A stretch of DNA of 64,000 nt from Rhabditophanes sp. KR3021 (lineage: Eukaryota > Nematoda > Chromadorea > Rhabditida > Alloionematidae), in NCBI GenBank assembly GCA_963281155.1, contig CAUJLY010000004.1, positions 3,286,001-3,350,000 on the forward strand. Reading direction: 5' to 3'. Below are positions 1-13,819 of the stretch, in pieces; positions within the stretch are counted from its first letter, which is position 1; each line of letters begins with the position of its first letter. The notes beneath the pieces are model-generated. The model ran no database searches and was not told the origin of the DNA. It saw only the letters and a program-made list of their open reading frames with translations. The position numbers and the translations under genes are program-made.

Positions 1-3000
1 TTTAAATAATAAGGAACCATGAGGTCTGTCCAAAAATATACTAGTTTAATATTGCTTCCGTTGTCATTTCTTTTTTCCTTTCCTTGAATATAAGGCAGCA
101 TTCAAAAAGAGCTAGTTATCAAAACCACTATTTTGAATTGTTGTTTATGAGGACTAGATATATTAGAGATTTCCTTAACAAAAAACGGAATGTGAATTTG
201 GATGTTTGTGTCATCATTATGCTAATGGTTTTGGATGTCTTCGGTCAGAAGGACACTTTATGACAAGAACAACAGGGATAAAATGCATATAAATAGATAA
301 AAATACGTATAAATGCATAAAAATTAGATGTAACGTATGTATACTAAGTATGGCTCAAAAATTATGGGTAAACAAGAGTTCTCTTTGAAGAGAGTGACTC
401 CATTAAAGAGTTCCGTTTGCGTTTAATCATTGAACCATTTTTAATGGACTTGTTTACTGTGAATTTAAGTATGCCAGTATAGATAGGATCACTTTTATTT
501 TGCACATTTGTTTTAGCACTTCTTCTTGACATTTATTTTTTTAAAACTTCCCTCATTTTGTACTTTGGAGGTCATTATGTGTTTCAAATGAATTAGAGTT
601 GATTTTATTTCATCATTACGCACAACCATCAAAAACATCTATTCTTTGTTAAAAAGCCAGGCAGTACCAGGCTGTTTAGAGTACATAGTTTGAAGCTAAA
701 TTATTATTATCGTTGTATTCATAGTAAATGGATGTGTGTATGTGTGTAAATGTTTATATATTTCTATATAATATATGAAGAAGCTTTTGTGACGCGCGAC
801 CTCCTGGTCAATCATCAATTGCCAAAATTGTTTACCAAGTTTTCCTCTCTTCAGATGTCTCAAATCAGTCAAAAAATCCACGTAACGGTCACGACCTTCA
901 CAAACCAAATACCATAACAATTTTGAGTGTGATTTATTTTATCCAACGTAATTAATGATTCAAGGCATTATTTTGTTTGCAAATGCATAATTAAGATTAA
1001 TTGCCGACAATATTGTACCAGAAACAGTGTTTTAGCATCTAAATAAAATATAAGTAAGTGATGTGATAATAAAGATGATTGCGTGATATTTTTCCCTAAA
1101 TTTAATGGTAAATGTTGATTTTTTCTGATTAAAAACCATAAAATTAAGCAGCCGCGTCTAAGTTAATAAAATGAGTAAAAGACCATTTTACAGCAACAAA
1201 AATTCAAGAAATTGATGGATAAATAGAGAATTTTATTAATTTATAAATCAACATATTTACAAAGCCTAGCTTGTTTATAAAGTCCTGGCTGTTTTTACAA
1301 GTTCAACTATTACGTATGTTTTTGTAAATTGTGTTTATAAATTGTGCAGTGTTTTTGTAAATTCTCCTATTTGTTGTAAATTTTTCTATATTTTTGTAAC
1401 TTCATTTATATTTTTGTAAATTACAGTTTGTTTTAAAAGTATCATTAAATCATTTTTAATGTTTAAATTAGTGACTTTGAATTGCAATCTCGATTATTTT
1501 GGTAATTGTATATTTAGTAATTGAATATTCTAGTAGTTATATTTTAGTGATTGCAAATATATCTAGTAAATTTTAGCAATTACAGTTTAATTAGATGAAA
1601 TCATACCATTTTCCATTATGTATTTATAATCCTTTTGAAGTGATCGATCTTTGTCCTAAATATGTTTTGATTATGTGAATATTTGAAGAGAGCGTTTTAG
1701 CCTGCTTCAGAAAGCGAGCTATTTGCTAACGAAACATTATAATATTGTTTACCACAATTTTGATAAAAGCTAATGCAAGAGTCTTATCAACAAAATAGTT
1801 GGTGAAGCAAATTTAGTTAAGATTTTAATATAAGATGTGACAACTATTTATAACACACTGTTCTATCGGTATGTATATTAAATTAGTTATTTGCTTAAAA
1901 ATAATGCTTCCTGATTATACTTGTATTAACTTTGCAATAACATCTTTTTGATTGGCATATTATTAACAGAAAAATTCTTTTTATGAATCACAATATGCGT
2001 ATCTTGTAATAGTGAAAGAAAATAGAGCAAAATAAGAACAAAAAAAGTTAAATACGAAAAGAGTTCAGCAAAAAGACAACAGACTAAAAAGTGTGTAGAT
2101 GTGAATAGAAAATGAGAATATATTTGTTTGTGGTAAAATGAAAAAATATGACGACGAAAAATGCGTTTCCCTTATAATTTGTTGTTTATGTTATGTAGTC
2201 CACTGGTTTTACTTGCTTTCATATTAATAACAACTTTTATTGATGTCTTATTTGTTCTGCCAACACCCGATTTTGTGGCCAAACGAAACAACATTCCAGT
2301 GTTCAATAAAATTAAATGTCAAATCAATCTTTGACGTTTAACAATATTTACACAAAAATTTTAGACAAACTGATAACCGCTGTAGTTTAAAACTTGGACT
2401 TTCAAAAGTACTTATTTCTTATAATTACCAATGATCTATCTATTCAAATTAGACTTATTTAGACAAATTCTGAATTTTCACAAGTCTAAATAAATTAGAA
2501 GTGGTTTCTTGAGGGCATTAATATGTGAAATAATAGATGGCGTGTTATTACTCATTTTATCTGATGCTTAAAATTTTGTCTATTCTGTATAAATTTTTAT
2601 TTAAAATTATTGTTTACAATTGAATTTACAATTACAGTAACAAGCACCTTAACATAACAAGCCAATTTTAACACACTCACGCTAAAGGTGAATATTAATA
2701 TACTCTATTAAATTAATTTGCTTCTAACTAATCCTCATTTTTCAAACATATCTCCTATTGCTATAAGTATCTTTCTAAAAAAGTGGCAATCGTCTTGTTT
2801 ACAATTATTTTTAATATATGATATCACCTTCAACTTTGCCTCCTTCATTTTATCACAAAGTGAAAGATGTATATGATGGACATCTGCTAAAATGCTGCAA
2901 AAAACGACATAAACAAGCTACTTTTTGGTAAACAACATGATTAAGAGAGAAGAATGTGTAATATTTGATTAACTGAACGTTATAAAGTGGCAACAATTAT

Positions 3001-6000
3001 TCCTAATTAGTTAAAATATTTTATAATTACTATGAATTAATTGTATACAAATGTAAGGTGATAACATTTCGTTCATAACAAAACACCGTTGGATATAAGG
3101 GAACACTAAAAATATGTTTAGAATAAATTTTGACTCGAATAGATCGAAACGTTGGGAAATTTGAAAAATTGGTAAAGATTGAATGGAGTGAATAAACTTT
3201 ATTCGAATCATTTGCTTGTTTTTTCTATTCAATCATCGCGAATCATCTTGTTATTCATCACTATTTATATTTATTCATCCTTTAGTGTCTTTATTGATAT
3301 TCATGAAAAATGTTTGTGTCAACAGACGCCCATAGGATCATATCATTATATTTATTTGTAAACATTTGATCGTCATCAGTTAAATGTTATTCAGCCAAAA
3401 CTTTTATTCATTAAAATTCTCTTACTTTTTTGTTCCCCCGCAAACAGGAAACGAAGAATTTTTGCTGCAGATTTTTGTGTTTTTTTAAATATGATTGATC
3501 TATGAGAAATAGTGCATTTATGGACCTACATACTCATACTTTTTTTGATTTTGATTAGCTTGCAGTTGCAAAATACATTTAAATATCTTGATCTTGCACC
3601 TTTCATTTTTACAAACGTTCACAAATACCCCTTTAATGTGGCAAAGTATAATCCATTTAAAAAGTCGTCTTTATCCACTTAAATGGCTGTCCTGCCCATA
3701 AATGTTTCTATTTTAATATATTGTTATTTAAAGGACAGAATTGGTAAACAACAAATTTAACAAAATGGTTCCGGAGAGCCACTATATTTTGTTATACTCT
3801 CATATATGCATACAAAATATTTATAATTCTTGAGACACAAACAATTTTTTTATGGCTTTGATTATATCATGCCCACAGAAACTTTTCATTCTTTTTCAAT
3901 CTTTTTAAGGCACGTGAGATTAAAACAATTTTGTGATAGTACTACTATTATTTTTAATAAAAGTGTGAATTTGAAAGAATATCTTTTTGAAATTCATAAA
4001 ATGTATAAAAAGTTGCTTAAAAATTGTGTATAAAGTAATTTTAATATGTATTAAAATATTTAGTTATGTTCACAAATAATCAAAAAAGCTGGTATCTTTA
4101 TTATCTTCTTTTTATTTTATTTTTTTGGTATCAACGTAAACTTTTTATCGTCGCGTCATAAATGTGTTTGTTAATATTTTTGGCGTAAACAACATGAACG
4201 CGCAGTAACCTCGAAACCACAAACTTTCAAAATATATTTTTTCGATGTTGTTTTAAATTCATCCCCCTCAAGTCGTCCTTTCAAATAGTCTCAAAAAATA
4301 TGTGTAGTCAAAAAATTGTTTGTGTAAATTTATATAGTGATAAAAAGATTGTTATTCAGTATGCTTGACTTTTAAAGTCCTTTGTAGCAGTAACAGCGTC
4401 TACTTCCTACTATCAAATTAAAAAATCTACTATTCCTGATCATATCAATTAAACGTTTACCTTTTGTTTACTAGATGTTTAGTATCGTCAAATTCAAGCT
4501 CTTTACACAAACCACACACGTTTACCGTCTTATAATACCTATTTTAAAAACAAGTAGTTTGTTTAAATAAGTTGTTGATGTCTTAGACATAGACGTAACT
4601 ATTCAAATGCATGTACATTATTTTTATAACTTTTTTATTCGAAATGTACTAAATGTGCTTTTTGTTTAACTTTAGTTGTGTGTATGTGTGCTGATAACAC
4701 ACAATAATTAGCATAGTCATAGACAAACACCAAAAAAGTCAATTTTAATTTGACGTTTTTCATTATCGCATCTTTGAGAAGATAGTATCATAGGTGGTGC
4801 GTAAAAAAAGTACAATTCCATTCACAATTTATCGTAATGTTTTGATAAACTTTAAATATACTTAAATATAGATTTACTTTGATTTATACACACTTTCAAC
4901 CTTCTTCTTACAGCTTCTTTCCAAAACAAGGGATTCGAAAAACGCATACCTCCGTCATAACATCCTTTTTTTCTCTTCGTTATTGAGTATATATTCCTCT
5001 TTTCAACCCTCTTTATCCACATATTATCAAATTTTAATGCGAAGGATCAATTTGAACAAACAAAAATTTGTTATACACTTTCTTCGAAACAAAATTTGTT
5101 GTCAACAAAATCATCATCCTCTACGATGCAGTGTCTTTTTTTCGGGACCTCTTGATCAGAAGCTACTCTGTTATTTTGTTAATATATTTGAGTAGCAATT
5201 TTTTAACACTATTTTCAGCCAACCTAGATCATTTCCATTCATTTTTTGAACTTTAATAAATTCTTCTTACTTAAACCATTTTTCTTTCAACAAATTTGCA
5301 TTTCCTAAAAGTAATATTATCACTTATTTTTTCACCAAATTATTCACCTTCTGGGCAAATAAATAATCATATTTAATAAGAACATTTGATAAAAAAATTC
5401 ATAACAACACTTAATATCACCTAATATTTACTTAATATTTACCTAATATCAACTAATAACTAATATGAACAAATATTATTTAAGATAATAAATATTAATG
5501 AAGGTTGTTTTTATAGATAGTACAACACTACTATTTTCTTGTGATATTTCTTGGTAACAAGTTTCATCCCAAACACTTTTAAAGTTGTAAACAAGTATGA
5601 CACAAAACTGTATATAGATATTTTATAGAGATGTTATCAACTGAACTTTCAATTTATTTTTAAGTTGTTAGCATTTAAGCTTGCATGTTTTATAAATTAA
5701 ACATGTAAATTCATACAATTTTGTTACCACTTTGTGATAAACAAACGATGAAAATCCCTAAACCTTTGATAATAAAGGATTTGAATACTTTATTAATTGA
5801 ACTATTTCAAAAAATGTAATCATGCATTACACCCTCATACTTTTTTTGTTATTTTGCATATATTTTGTGTATATTATTGTACACAACTAGAGAATATCTT
5901 TGTATATAAACACTGTCAATTCAAGTAATATATCACATATTCTATTTACTTCTCTTTATATCGCTTAAAACTTGGAACCTTGCCTTCATTTTCTTAAATC

Positions 6001-8041
6001 TCTTTTTTGTATACCTATTTAAACAAATTACACGACTGATGCAACCTAAAAAGGTATATAAAGTTTACATTTATTTCCCCTTTGAACAAGATATCATCAC
6101 CATATTTGCTTTGTCAATTCTTGTTTACTCTAAAATAATATGATAAAAACACATGATTTTCTGTTATTGTGATTAGTACCTCGATGTCAAGTAAGAGCTA
6201 CGAAACGTTTGATAAAAATTAGCAAAATACATTATCCTTTTTTTGTTGTGGTGGTATTTTGGTATCATTAATAAACATTATACACCATTTATGCACTTTC
6301 TGATTGGATCCACGTAGAAGCATCGTGTTGCTAGTAACCATGTACATCCCATAATCAATTGTATTTTGTATGGAGTCACTATTTTCTCAAATTTGCAAAA
6401 TTGTACAAAATTAGTTATACAAAAAAAATTATTCAAAGTATTATCAGTTCAAATTATCAATTTTGACTACGGAGTTTTACAGTTTGTGTACTATTCTTCG
6501 ATATCGCCTGGCGCCACGATAATGCCCAGGTAAATTCGTGATTGATGATTGTGTTTGTCACAAAGAAGATTCATATAGCGTACTCATTAACAAAAATTAT
6601 CAGCATGGAAAAGGATGTAGTTGATGATCCAATATTGTAAACAATTTTTTGCACCAAATTATTATTAAGGCTTAAACACTCATTCCCGATCATCGTCGCA
6701 AATATTGGGCGATTGTGTAGTGCATAAAGTTGTTGTTCTCATTTTTAGTCACATATATCTCGATATATCTCAATTAAGTACGTACTATTTCCCTTTGATC
6801 AGCTGTGATTGCTGAGTATGTGTGTGATCATATGATTACATTCAATTTGTTGCAATAAAGTAGAATATAAAGTAAATTAATTTTTTAAGACACGCATATT
6901 TTCACTATTTCGCGTTATTTTTACTTTCCCTGAAACCTTTATTTTTTGGTGACTTCAATGCTGTCATGATACTTAATCATTAAGGCCCCTTTATCGGTTT
7001 GTGATGTGATTGCTTTATACAAACCATATAATTCGTATTGTTTCTTATCACTCATTAACCCTATTACTAAACAATCAAATAGTTCTTTTTAAGTAATCCA
7101 ATTTTTGATCAACACTTTTATATATCGGCCCATTATCAAAAAACACATTAATTGCATACTGTACCATTTTGAAAAAGTTGTTTACGAAAAATTGTCACCT
7201 GAAACGATCCGCCAACCTCTGCCTGTCTTTTTCCCTATAATAATTTATTATTTTTTATTCCATTTTTATTATTTATTTCGTATACTATAAGATCTTTATT
7301 CTTTCCTTTGTCATCTATTTATGTGTGTTAGCTGGTGTCAGGAACTCCTATTCAAAATGTTTTGCACTTTTAGACCCTTTCTTTTTTGCCTCTGCACTCC
7401 GTACAAAAAAACTCCTACCTCATATGTTTATTTAAAAAAGTTATTTTTTAGAACTATCATTGTACTTTCGTAAGGTTATATTAATAACACGCACACATCC
7501 AACTGTCTTTCCTTATCTTATACCTAGTTTTTATTACTTATTTTTTTAGTAATTTGTGTGATAGCTAATATATATTATGAATTGTGAAAAGATTAAACAA
7601 TTTGTTAATTAAATATTAAATGCTATTAAAATGGTAAATTGTTGGTCGACTTTTGCGCAGCTTGTCTCGAATTTGTCTTGTGGGCTCTGTTTATCACCTT
7701 CTATCTAGTATCTTATTTTATCATATGAAATGCTCTAGACATATTCATATCTAAATATAAATACAAAAGACGATTAGCCGAGTAATTTTTTAATAAAAAT
7801 ATTATTTGTTTACGTGACACAAAAATAGATTTAATGTGTGTTGTATAGGTTTTGTTTGTATAATATATTATTATTGGGTAACTTGATAACGTATTTTTTA
7901 ACGCATAATTATTTAATTGAATTAACCTAATGCATACTTTTTAGATATTAATTTCATGGTTTTTTAATTGCTCATTAAAAAACCAAATTTGCTTTAACTA
8001 ATAATAACAATTGTATCTCAACAATTACTAATTAAAACAAA
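1..8041. other. Long AT-rich non-coding region
   Basis: I see no supported gene here apart from the short coding-like island at about 785-935 on the minus strand. Other open frames are short and dominated by Phe, Ile, Asn, Lys and Tyr, as expected by chance in DNA this AT-rich. Degenerate TTTTTGTAAATT-like units recur around 1310-1440, and AATATTTACTTAATATTTACC-like units around 5405-5470. The region could hold the promoter and upstream control of the IRS homologue starting at 8042, but I see no specific element. Confidence 0.6.
785..935 (-). other. Orphan coding-like island (possible exon or relic)
   Basis: About 50 codons stay open on the minus strand, with a composition unlike the surroundings: many Arg, Gly, Asp, Leu and Trp codons, and locally higher GC (for example gacgcgcgacctcctgg). 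The stretch reads CEGRDRYVDFLTDL, then KRGKLGKQFWQLMIDQ. I do not recognise a family. There is no convincing splice donor and no second exon nearby, so it may be an exon of a gene extending left of the window or a decayed fragment of an inserted gene. The open frame runs on to 696 through low-complexity sequence that is unlikely to be coding. Confidence 0.3.
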
Positions 8042-11000
8042 ATGATTTGCGGAACTTCTATGTCAGGACCTTGCAACTATATACAGCCTCGGTCAGCAAA
8101 TATAAAAGTGACTATATATTCCCACTTTAAATGTTTATTAAAGCAAACTACTTGCTTAGTTCAGTTAAATACAGACCAAATCAAATTCTATGTAAAAGAA
8201 AAGCATTTTCGAAATGGGAAGGAACCCAAATTCGTGGTGGATTTAGTTACAGCTTTCAATATTTCAATTTACGATGACAAAGAAATTAAAAATTACATAA
8301 ATATAACAACGCTCAAGGAAACATTTTTACTGAAGATTGAAGATGACTACCAATTTAAAAGTTGGTATAGAGATGTAAGAGATTTGATAAATGCTCTGAG
8401 GAGTGAGCGACTTGGGCGACCATGTTTTCCCCATCATTTGTTTGGTAAGTTAAATAATGTTATTAAATTTGACAAAGTTTTTTAGAAAATGTATGGGAAG
8501 GAAAGATTTCAGCTAAACCAAGAGTTAGTAAAGTTATTCGAGCTCCAGAAAACATTCCAAACATTTGCTTCAAATCGAAACATCTAACTGGAAAACATAT
8601 AAGGTTATGTTATTATCCACACAGTATTGTGTTGTGTTTTGAAAACATTCAACCATCAACCGTAAATATCCCACAATCGGGTTACCCTCCTTTTGACAAG
8701 AAAGACTTTATTGAAATTGAAAAGATGAACATGTCAAATTATGGAAGTCAGGAGAAATATTTCATCATTAGGCTAGGGCGAGGCTCATTGTATGGAAGTT
8801 GTGAAATTTGGATAGAAATGCAAAACGATTTTATTGCACAAGATGCACATGCCACCTTATCTGCAATTATTGAAAGAGAAAATGAAAAGCGTAAGAATAT
8901 AAAATTTGACGAACCTTGTTTGGGTGATAAAAATTATGGTTCATCACGATCAGCACTTTATCAATCCGATAATATTGCCCAAGAAAGATCTCGTTTCGAA
9001 AGTTTTGACGGCGATATTGACTTGTATTCGGCATATCATAAGCTTCGTGACACGCAAAGAAGACATACATCCCACTCCTTAAGCAATGATAAGAAATTAT
9101 CTGTCTTAAGTGAGCCTGTCATAGTAGAAGAGCCAGAACCTGCTACAACATCCACCATTAAAAAGTCAGCTTCCACTCATTCGAAGTTCTTCAGCAAACC
9201 TATTCAATACATCAGGGACAAAACCAACTCTCTGTCAAAGGCAAAACCTGTCTACACATTGTAAATTTGTTCAATTTTAAACCATATAATCATCAAATTT
9301 TAGTACACACGGTCCCTATGGTGATATGTATGATGATTTTTCAAGCAACAGACCTGATCCACTTGCCCGAGCAATATACCCCGTCATTCAAAAACCAAAA
9401 TTGGAATGTGATGATGATGAGAATGAAAATAGTGGTGGTACATTGAAAGCCGGAAACGATGACGCCATTTCTACAAAAAGCCAAGACACTTTCACATACG
9501 CATACATAAATTCAAAATACGCTTTGAAAAACGAAGAAACTTTTAGAATCAAAAAAGTTGGAACGACGAGAGTCATTGAACGAACTGACGCCAATAAAAA
9601 GTCGGAAATTAATCAAAATATCCCCTGTAATAGTACCACTTCATCTATTTCTGACAAGCAAAGTTTGTCAGAATATCACGGCTCAAATTGTAGTAATAGT
9701 GGAATTGATGCCGACGATGAATATGGTCCTCAGACAGATGGACTGTCGGACGTTTCAGCTAAAGTAGACTATTTACACAGTAACTGTGATGATCTCCAAT
9801 CTACTTTATTTGAAAAAAGTAATATCCATGATGGAAGAATGAAAGAATCCACATCAATGGAAAAATCAATTATTGCTTCATCTCCAAGTCATTTGGTAGT
9901 GCCAGATTTCTTCGATAGTCACCACGAAGAAATGAAGTCTTATATTTCTGATAGTACAGATAGTTGTTATTCATCTTTGATGGCAAATTCTGTTGGACAG
10001 AGTAATGGAGCAAGGACAAACTCATTTTCCACTACATTTCATTCCAGAGCTTCAACTTTTAGTAGTTCAACCTCTAAACCATTGTGTCTATATTCGCTCA
10101 GGAAGAAGACAAGAGATCACTCAGAAGTTGGAAGTAGTAGAATTCAACCGGTTGATGCTATTTTGGAAACCGACACAAATACTCCTGAAAACGATATTGA
10201 TGAGGGAGAATCTGATCCGCGTAAGCGGGCACTTTCTCTCGGATCTCACTTGCGTGGGCAAGATCAAAATAGTAAGCTTTCCGGCAACGTGTCAAAACGA
10301 CAACATAAAGGTGGTGCTGGAATTTCAGCAAAATCGTCTTTAAGCAATTTGAATGAAAATTGTGAGATAAATCAAAAAGCCAAATCATCAAATAACATCG
10401 AGTTGTCAAGCAACAACAATCCACGTAACTCAGTGCGTTCAATTCATTCAAATAAATCCTCTGTTTCAAATAATCCTTTGAAAAACGAAAACAATAATGA
10501 CAAAATTAATTCTGATTATTTTATGGAATTGAATTTCACTGGCTTTTTAAAACAAGGTGTAGATGGAGGTTTATCTGATTCTGATGAATTACTTCAGGTT
10601 GCTGAATTAAACAAAATCCATAGTGAAAGAAAGGCTTCAGCTGTCCGTAATTCACCAAACAATATCTCATCTGACATCATTTTCACTGGTAGTATTGGCA
10701 TAAGAAATAGAAGTAGCACCAAGACGTCCCAAAACAGCAACATGAGTCAAAGAAGTAGTAGACCTTTAAATCAGGACATTGAAGAACTTGAAACCAAAAT
10801 GAATTCTACTAAATGTTACATTGCTTCCACAAAAGAAGTAGAAGACACCCAGGCAAACTCTCTGAAGCATAGTCCTACTGCACCCAATATTTTAGACTTG
10901 GGTAATAATATCACCAATGCCCAATCAAGTAGATCTCAAAAAGATACCATGAGTTTGAAAAATGATGGAAATAGCTTAAAAAAAGTAAAAAAGAGTTTCA

Positions 11001-11107
11001 AAAAAAACATTAAGGATCTAAATATTTTCCGACCTTCACTCAAATCAGCAGGAACACCCATTAGCACAAATAATGGAGATAATCTCTTTCCTATTCCTCC
11101 TGTTTAA
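8042..11107 (+). CDS. ist-1: Insulin receptor substrate homologue (PH-PTB adaptor)
   Basis: Three exons, 8042-8444, 8486-9260 and 9304-11107, separated by introns of 41 and 43 bases, give about 993 residues in one frame. Residues ~10-130 look like the N-terminal PH domain. Residues ~137-268 match an IRS-type PTB domain: a stretch reading FIIRLGRGSLYGSCEIWIE is followed by IAQDAHATLSAII, the place where IRS proteins have their final PTB helix. The rest (residues ~270-993) is a Ser/Asn-rich disordered tail. IRS proteins dock on activated insulin/IGF receptors and recruit PI3-kinase through phosphorylated YxxM motifs. I see one such motif, YGDM at residues 398-401, just after the second intron. 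The ATG follows AACAAA and in-frame stops lie upstream. The family call is good; one-to-one orthology with C. elegans ist-1 is inferred. Confidence 0.8.
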
Positions 11108-11873
11108 TCATAACTTAAATCATAACTTTATTCATATTTTATTAATATTTAATACGGGTTGTATATAATCATTTTTGTAAATTCATTCACATATGTATAC
11201 ATTATTTAAATTGATTAACATCAAGCTCAACAAAAACCGTTGTTCAATATTTTCTGATTCTCAATAAAGTTGTAATTAAACTACATAATTTATCTTAACT
11301 AAATATAAATCCAGATCATTTTAAGTAAACAAACTATTTAGTTGATTTTTAGGTATTGCAAACAGGAAGTACACAATGCGTAACGATATGCACGTAATTA
11401 GATAAATCAAAATAAATTACGAGCAGCGGAAATGACGATTCTGATGACAATTATTTTATTTGCAAGTCATAAAAATACAACACATCCATAGTATAGTTTC
11501 GCCAACAAACTATAAATACCTATGTATGATGATCAACAACTAATATTCATAAACAATATACTATAAATACTTAGTATTGTCAACAATTTTTATTATTAAT
11601 ATGATACTACAACCGATTTACATTAAATAAACCACTGATATTGGGAATGATTTACATTAGTTTAACCGCTAATATTGGAAATGATTTACATTAATTTAAC
11701 CATTAATGTTGGAAACAATTTCTCGTAAATTAACCATACATACATTGTTGAGATTGCTATAAATCAAATTGAATCACCATTAAAACCAGCCCTTTTGAAG
11801 CAATTTCCTTTCTAAAAAGAAGAATGTCGTTCAAAAAAAGTTGTATTTATAGAGATATTTTAAACAACCCGAC
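11108..11873. other. Intergenic region, 3' end of IRS homologue
   Basis: Convergent intergenic space between the IRS homologue and the first receptor gene. It contains an AATAAA at about 11262, a plausible polyadenylation signal for the plus-strand gene, and the short tandem repeat at 11609-11725 described separately. Confidence 0.5.
11609..11725. repeat. Tandem repeat, period 34
   Basis: About three imperfect copies of a 34-base unit. The landmark AACC recurs at 11630, 11664 and 11698, each followed by an ATATTGG or ATGTTGG block and GATTTACATTA. No coding potential. Confidence 0.7.
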
Positions 11874-13064
11874 TTAAGTTCTTATCATGTTTATATTACT
11901 TGGTTGACGTACATTTGAAGAAACTGTCATCATAACAGTTGTTGCATTCATCGAACTTACTCGTTTAATTCCAAACAATTTATATAGTTCCATTCTAATG
12001 GGGGTCACAAAGACAAAACAAATCACAGAGTTAATAGCGGCAACATATTCAAAAGTAAAGAAGAATAGGATACCTGCCCCTCCTAACCTGAATCGGAAGA
12101 AACATGCAAGTATCAAAATTGCTACAGGGAGGAAGCAAATGAAAGCGGGAGTCATGGCGTGAATAATCATGGCTTTAGAAAGTTGTTTTTGGAGTATTCT
12201 TGATTTTTTGGACATTTGAGCTTCTTTTTGTTTTAAAGCTGTTTGGATTTGCACAAAGGTATATACTACAACTCCCATCACAATTGTAACTGTTAATAAT
12301 GAGTGTCCCAATCCAAGAGCGCCAGAAACGGTTAATGGTGAAAATGTTAGAAACGCCATCTCGCTCCCATCAACATCGTAAAAAAAAGATGAATCCAGCA
12401 CATTTCTTGAATTGACATAGTCTTGTTGGGTTGTAGCAATATAGGCCCAATACCACAGACCATATCCAATAAAATTCCATCCAACTATAGTAAATGTAAA
12501 GATGGTGTATTCTTTCTTGGAAAGAGTGTACCCACTACAAAATATTACAACTTCAATTAATTTTAAAGCTTAAAACTCACTTTTTAATTAACAAATACCT
12601 ATAAACAAAAACTATCACATTATTTGAACAAGTTGTAAAAAATGCATGAACATGCACGAGGCACAGGAGCAATCTAAAAAGAGATTGTAATAAATAGAAG
12701 GAGTTTTTGAACTACCTTGGTTGAAAGCTCAAGTGTTTAATAAGTCCGGAAGTCCATGTAACAAAATATCTATCAGCCGGTTCCATCGAAAGCATCACAA
12801 AGAAAACATGAAACAAAAAATAATTTAACATAACTATTTAAAGCTTACTGTTGGGCAAAAGAAAACATCAGAGATTGTTGTGTGCAATAGAATTCTACGA
12901 TAAACAGCAAAGTCTTTATTCCGAACGTTTATAAGAAAATAAAAGAGAAAAATATTCAAGGTAAATCCTATTATTGAAGCTCCGTAGTTGCTGTATTGAT
13001 GTAGATAACGAACCCAATACATATAACTATGATAAAATTCTGAGTTATTTGGAATCGCATTCAT
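11874..13064 (-). CDS. Seven-transmembrane chemoreceptor-like GPCR (copy A)
   Basis: Four exons in transcript order, 12849-13064, 12716-12807, 12581-12673 and 11874-12534, sum to 1062 bases (353 residues) without a frame break. Hydrophobic segments alternate with polar loops as in a 7TM protein. The TM1-TM2 loop has KDFAVYRRILLHTTISD, TM3 ends in VFVYRYLLIKK, a long TM5-TM6 loop carries KQKEAQMSKKSRILQKQL, and TM7 reads INSVICFVFVTPIRMELYKL. The YRYL motif, the short tail and TM7 ending in N..I....V.P.R fit the nematode serpentine receptor superfamily (str/srd/srh-like), which is mostly chemosensory. I cannot assign the subfamily. The neighbour at 13820-15027 is a paralogue. The first intron (12808-12848) starts GTAAGC but ends CAT rather than CAG, so splicing there may be impaired. 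Confidence 0.75.
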
Positions 13065-13819
13065 GGTTTTTCAACACCATAAAAAATATCCAAATTAAAC
13101 TTAATGAATAAGTCTTGTCAGCAGAAATATGTTGATACTTAGTATATCAAAAGAGGCAATCAAATTTTAACCCAATTAGCTTGTAATGAAATAGGAATTA
13201 AAAAAATTAATAAATTGTGCCAATGATTAAGAAAGATTTAGTTATATCGCTATATGAGTTCTTTCTATAATGTAAATAACAGTTGGGCGTTGTAACTAAA
13301 TATTGTAATACTTTGAATTATACCCTCTACTATAAATTCATTATTTTGATATGTCTCAAAATAAACAATACATTAAAAAATTAGCATTTGAACAATTTGT
13401 AAATTTCTACAGTATTGTACATGATGTGCTCATCGAAATTTTTTATTTTTGACATTTATTATAAAATCTGGGTAAGCCTTGGTATTTAACTACTTTTTTT
13501 CCTTATGTGATAACATTGTACACTCGTCATTAGCGTTAATTTTAACTTGAATAATTGATAAAAGACTCATCGTTAGTTTAAAGAAGCACTTTTTAATTAT
13601 TTTTCTTTAGGTCCGATGTAATTATACCCAATAACATTTGAATGTACTCCATTAAAAGTCACATAATAACACACGCTGTTAGCACTTTAGGCATTTATAC
13701 CTAATTCAAATCACAGAAAAATACAATTTTGACAAAACATTTATATATAACTTTGAGACAACTTTTATAAGCAATTCTTGAAATTATGTACACACAACAA
13801 ATAACCAGATTGGATATAA
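13065..13819. other. Intergenic region between the two receptor genes
   Basis: AT-rich sequence with no supported open frame. It is upstream of receptor copy A and downstream of copy B, so it presumably holds copy A's promoter. I see no recognisable motif. Confidence 0.4.
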
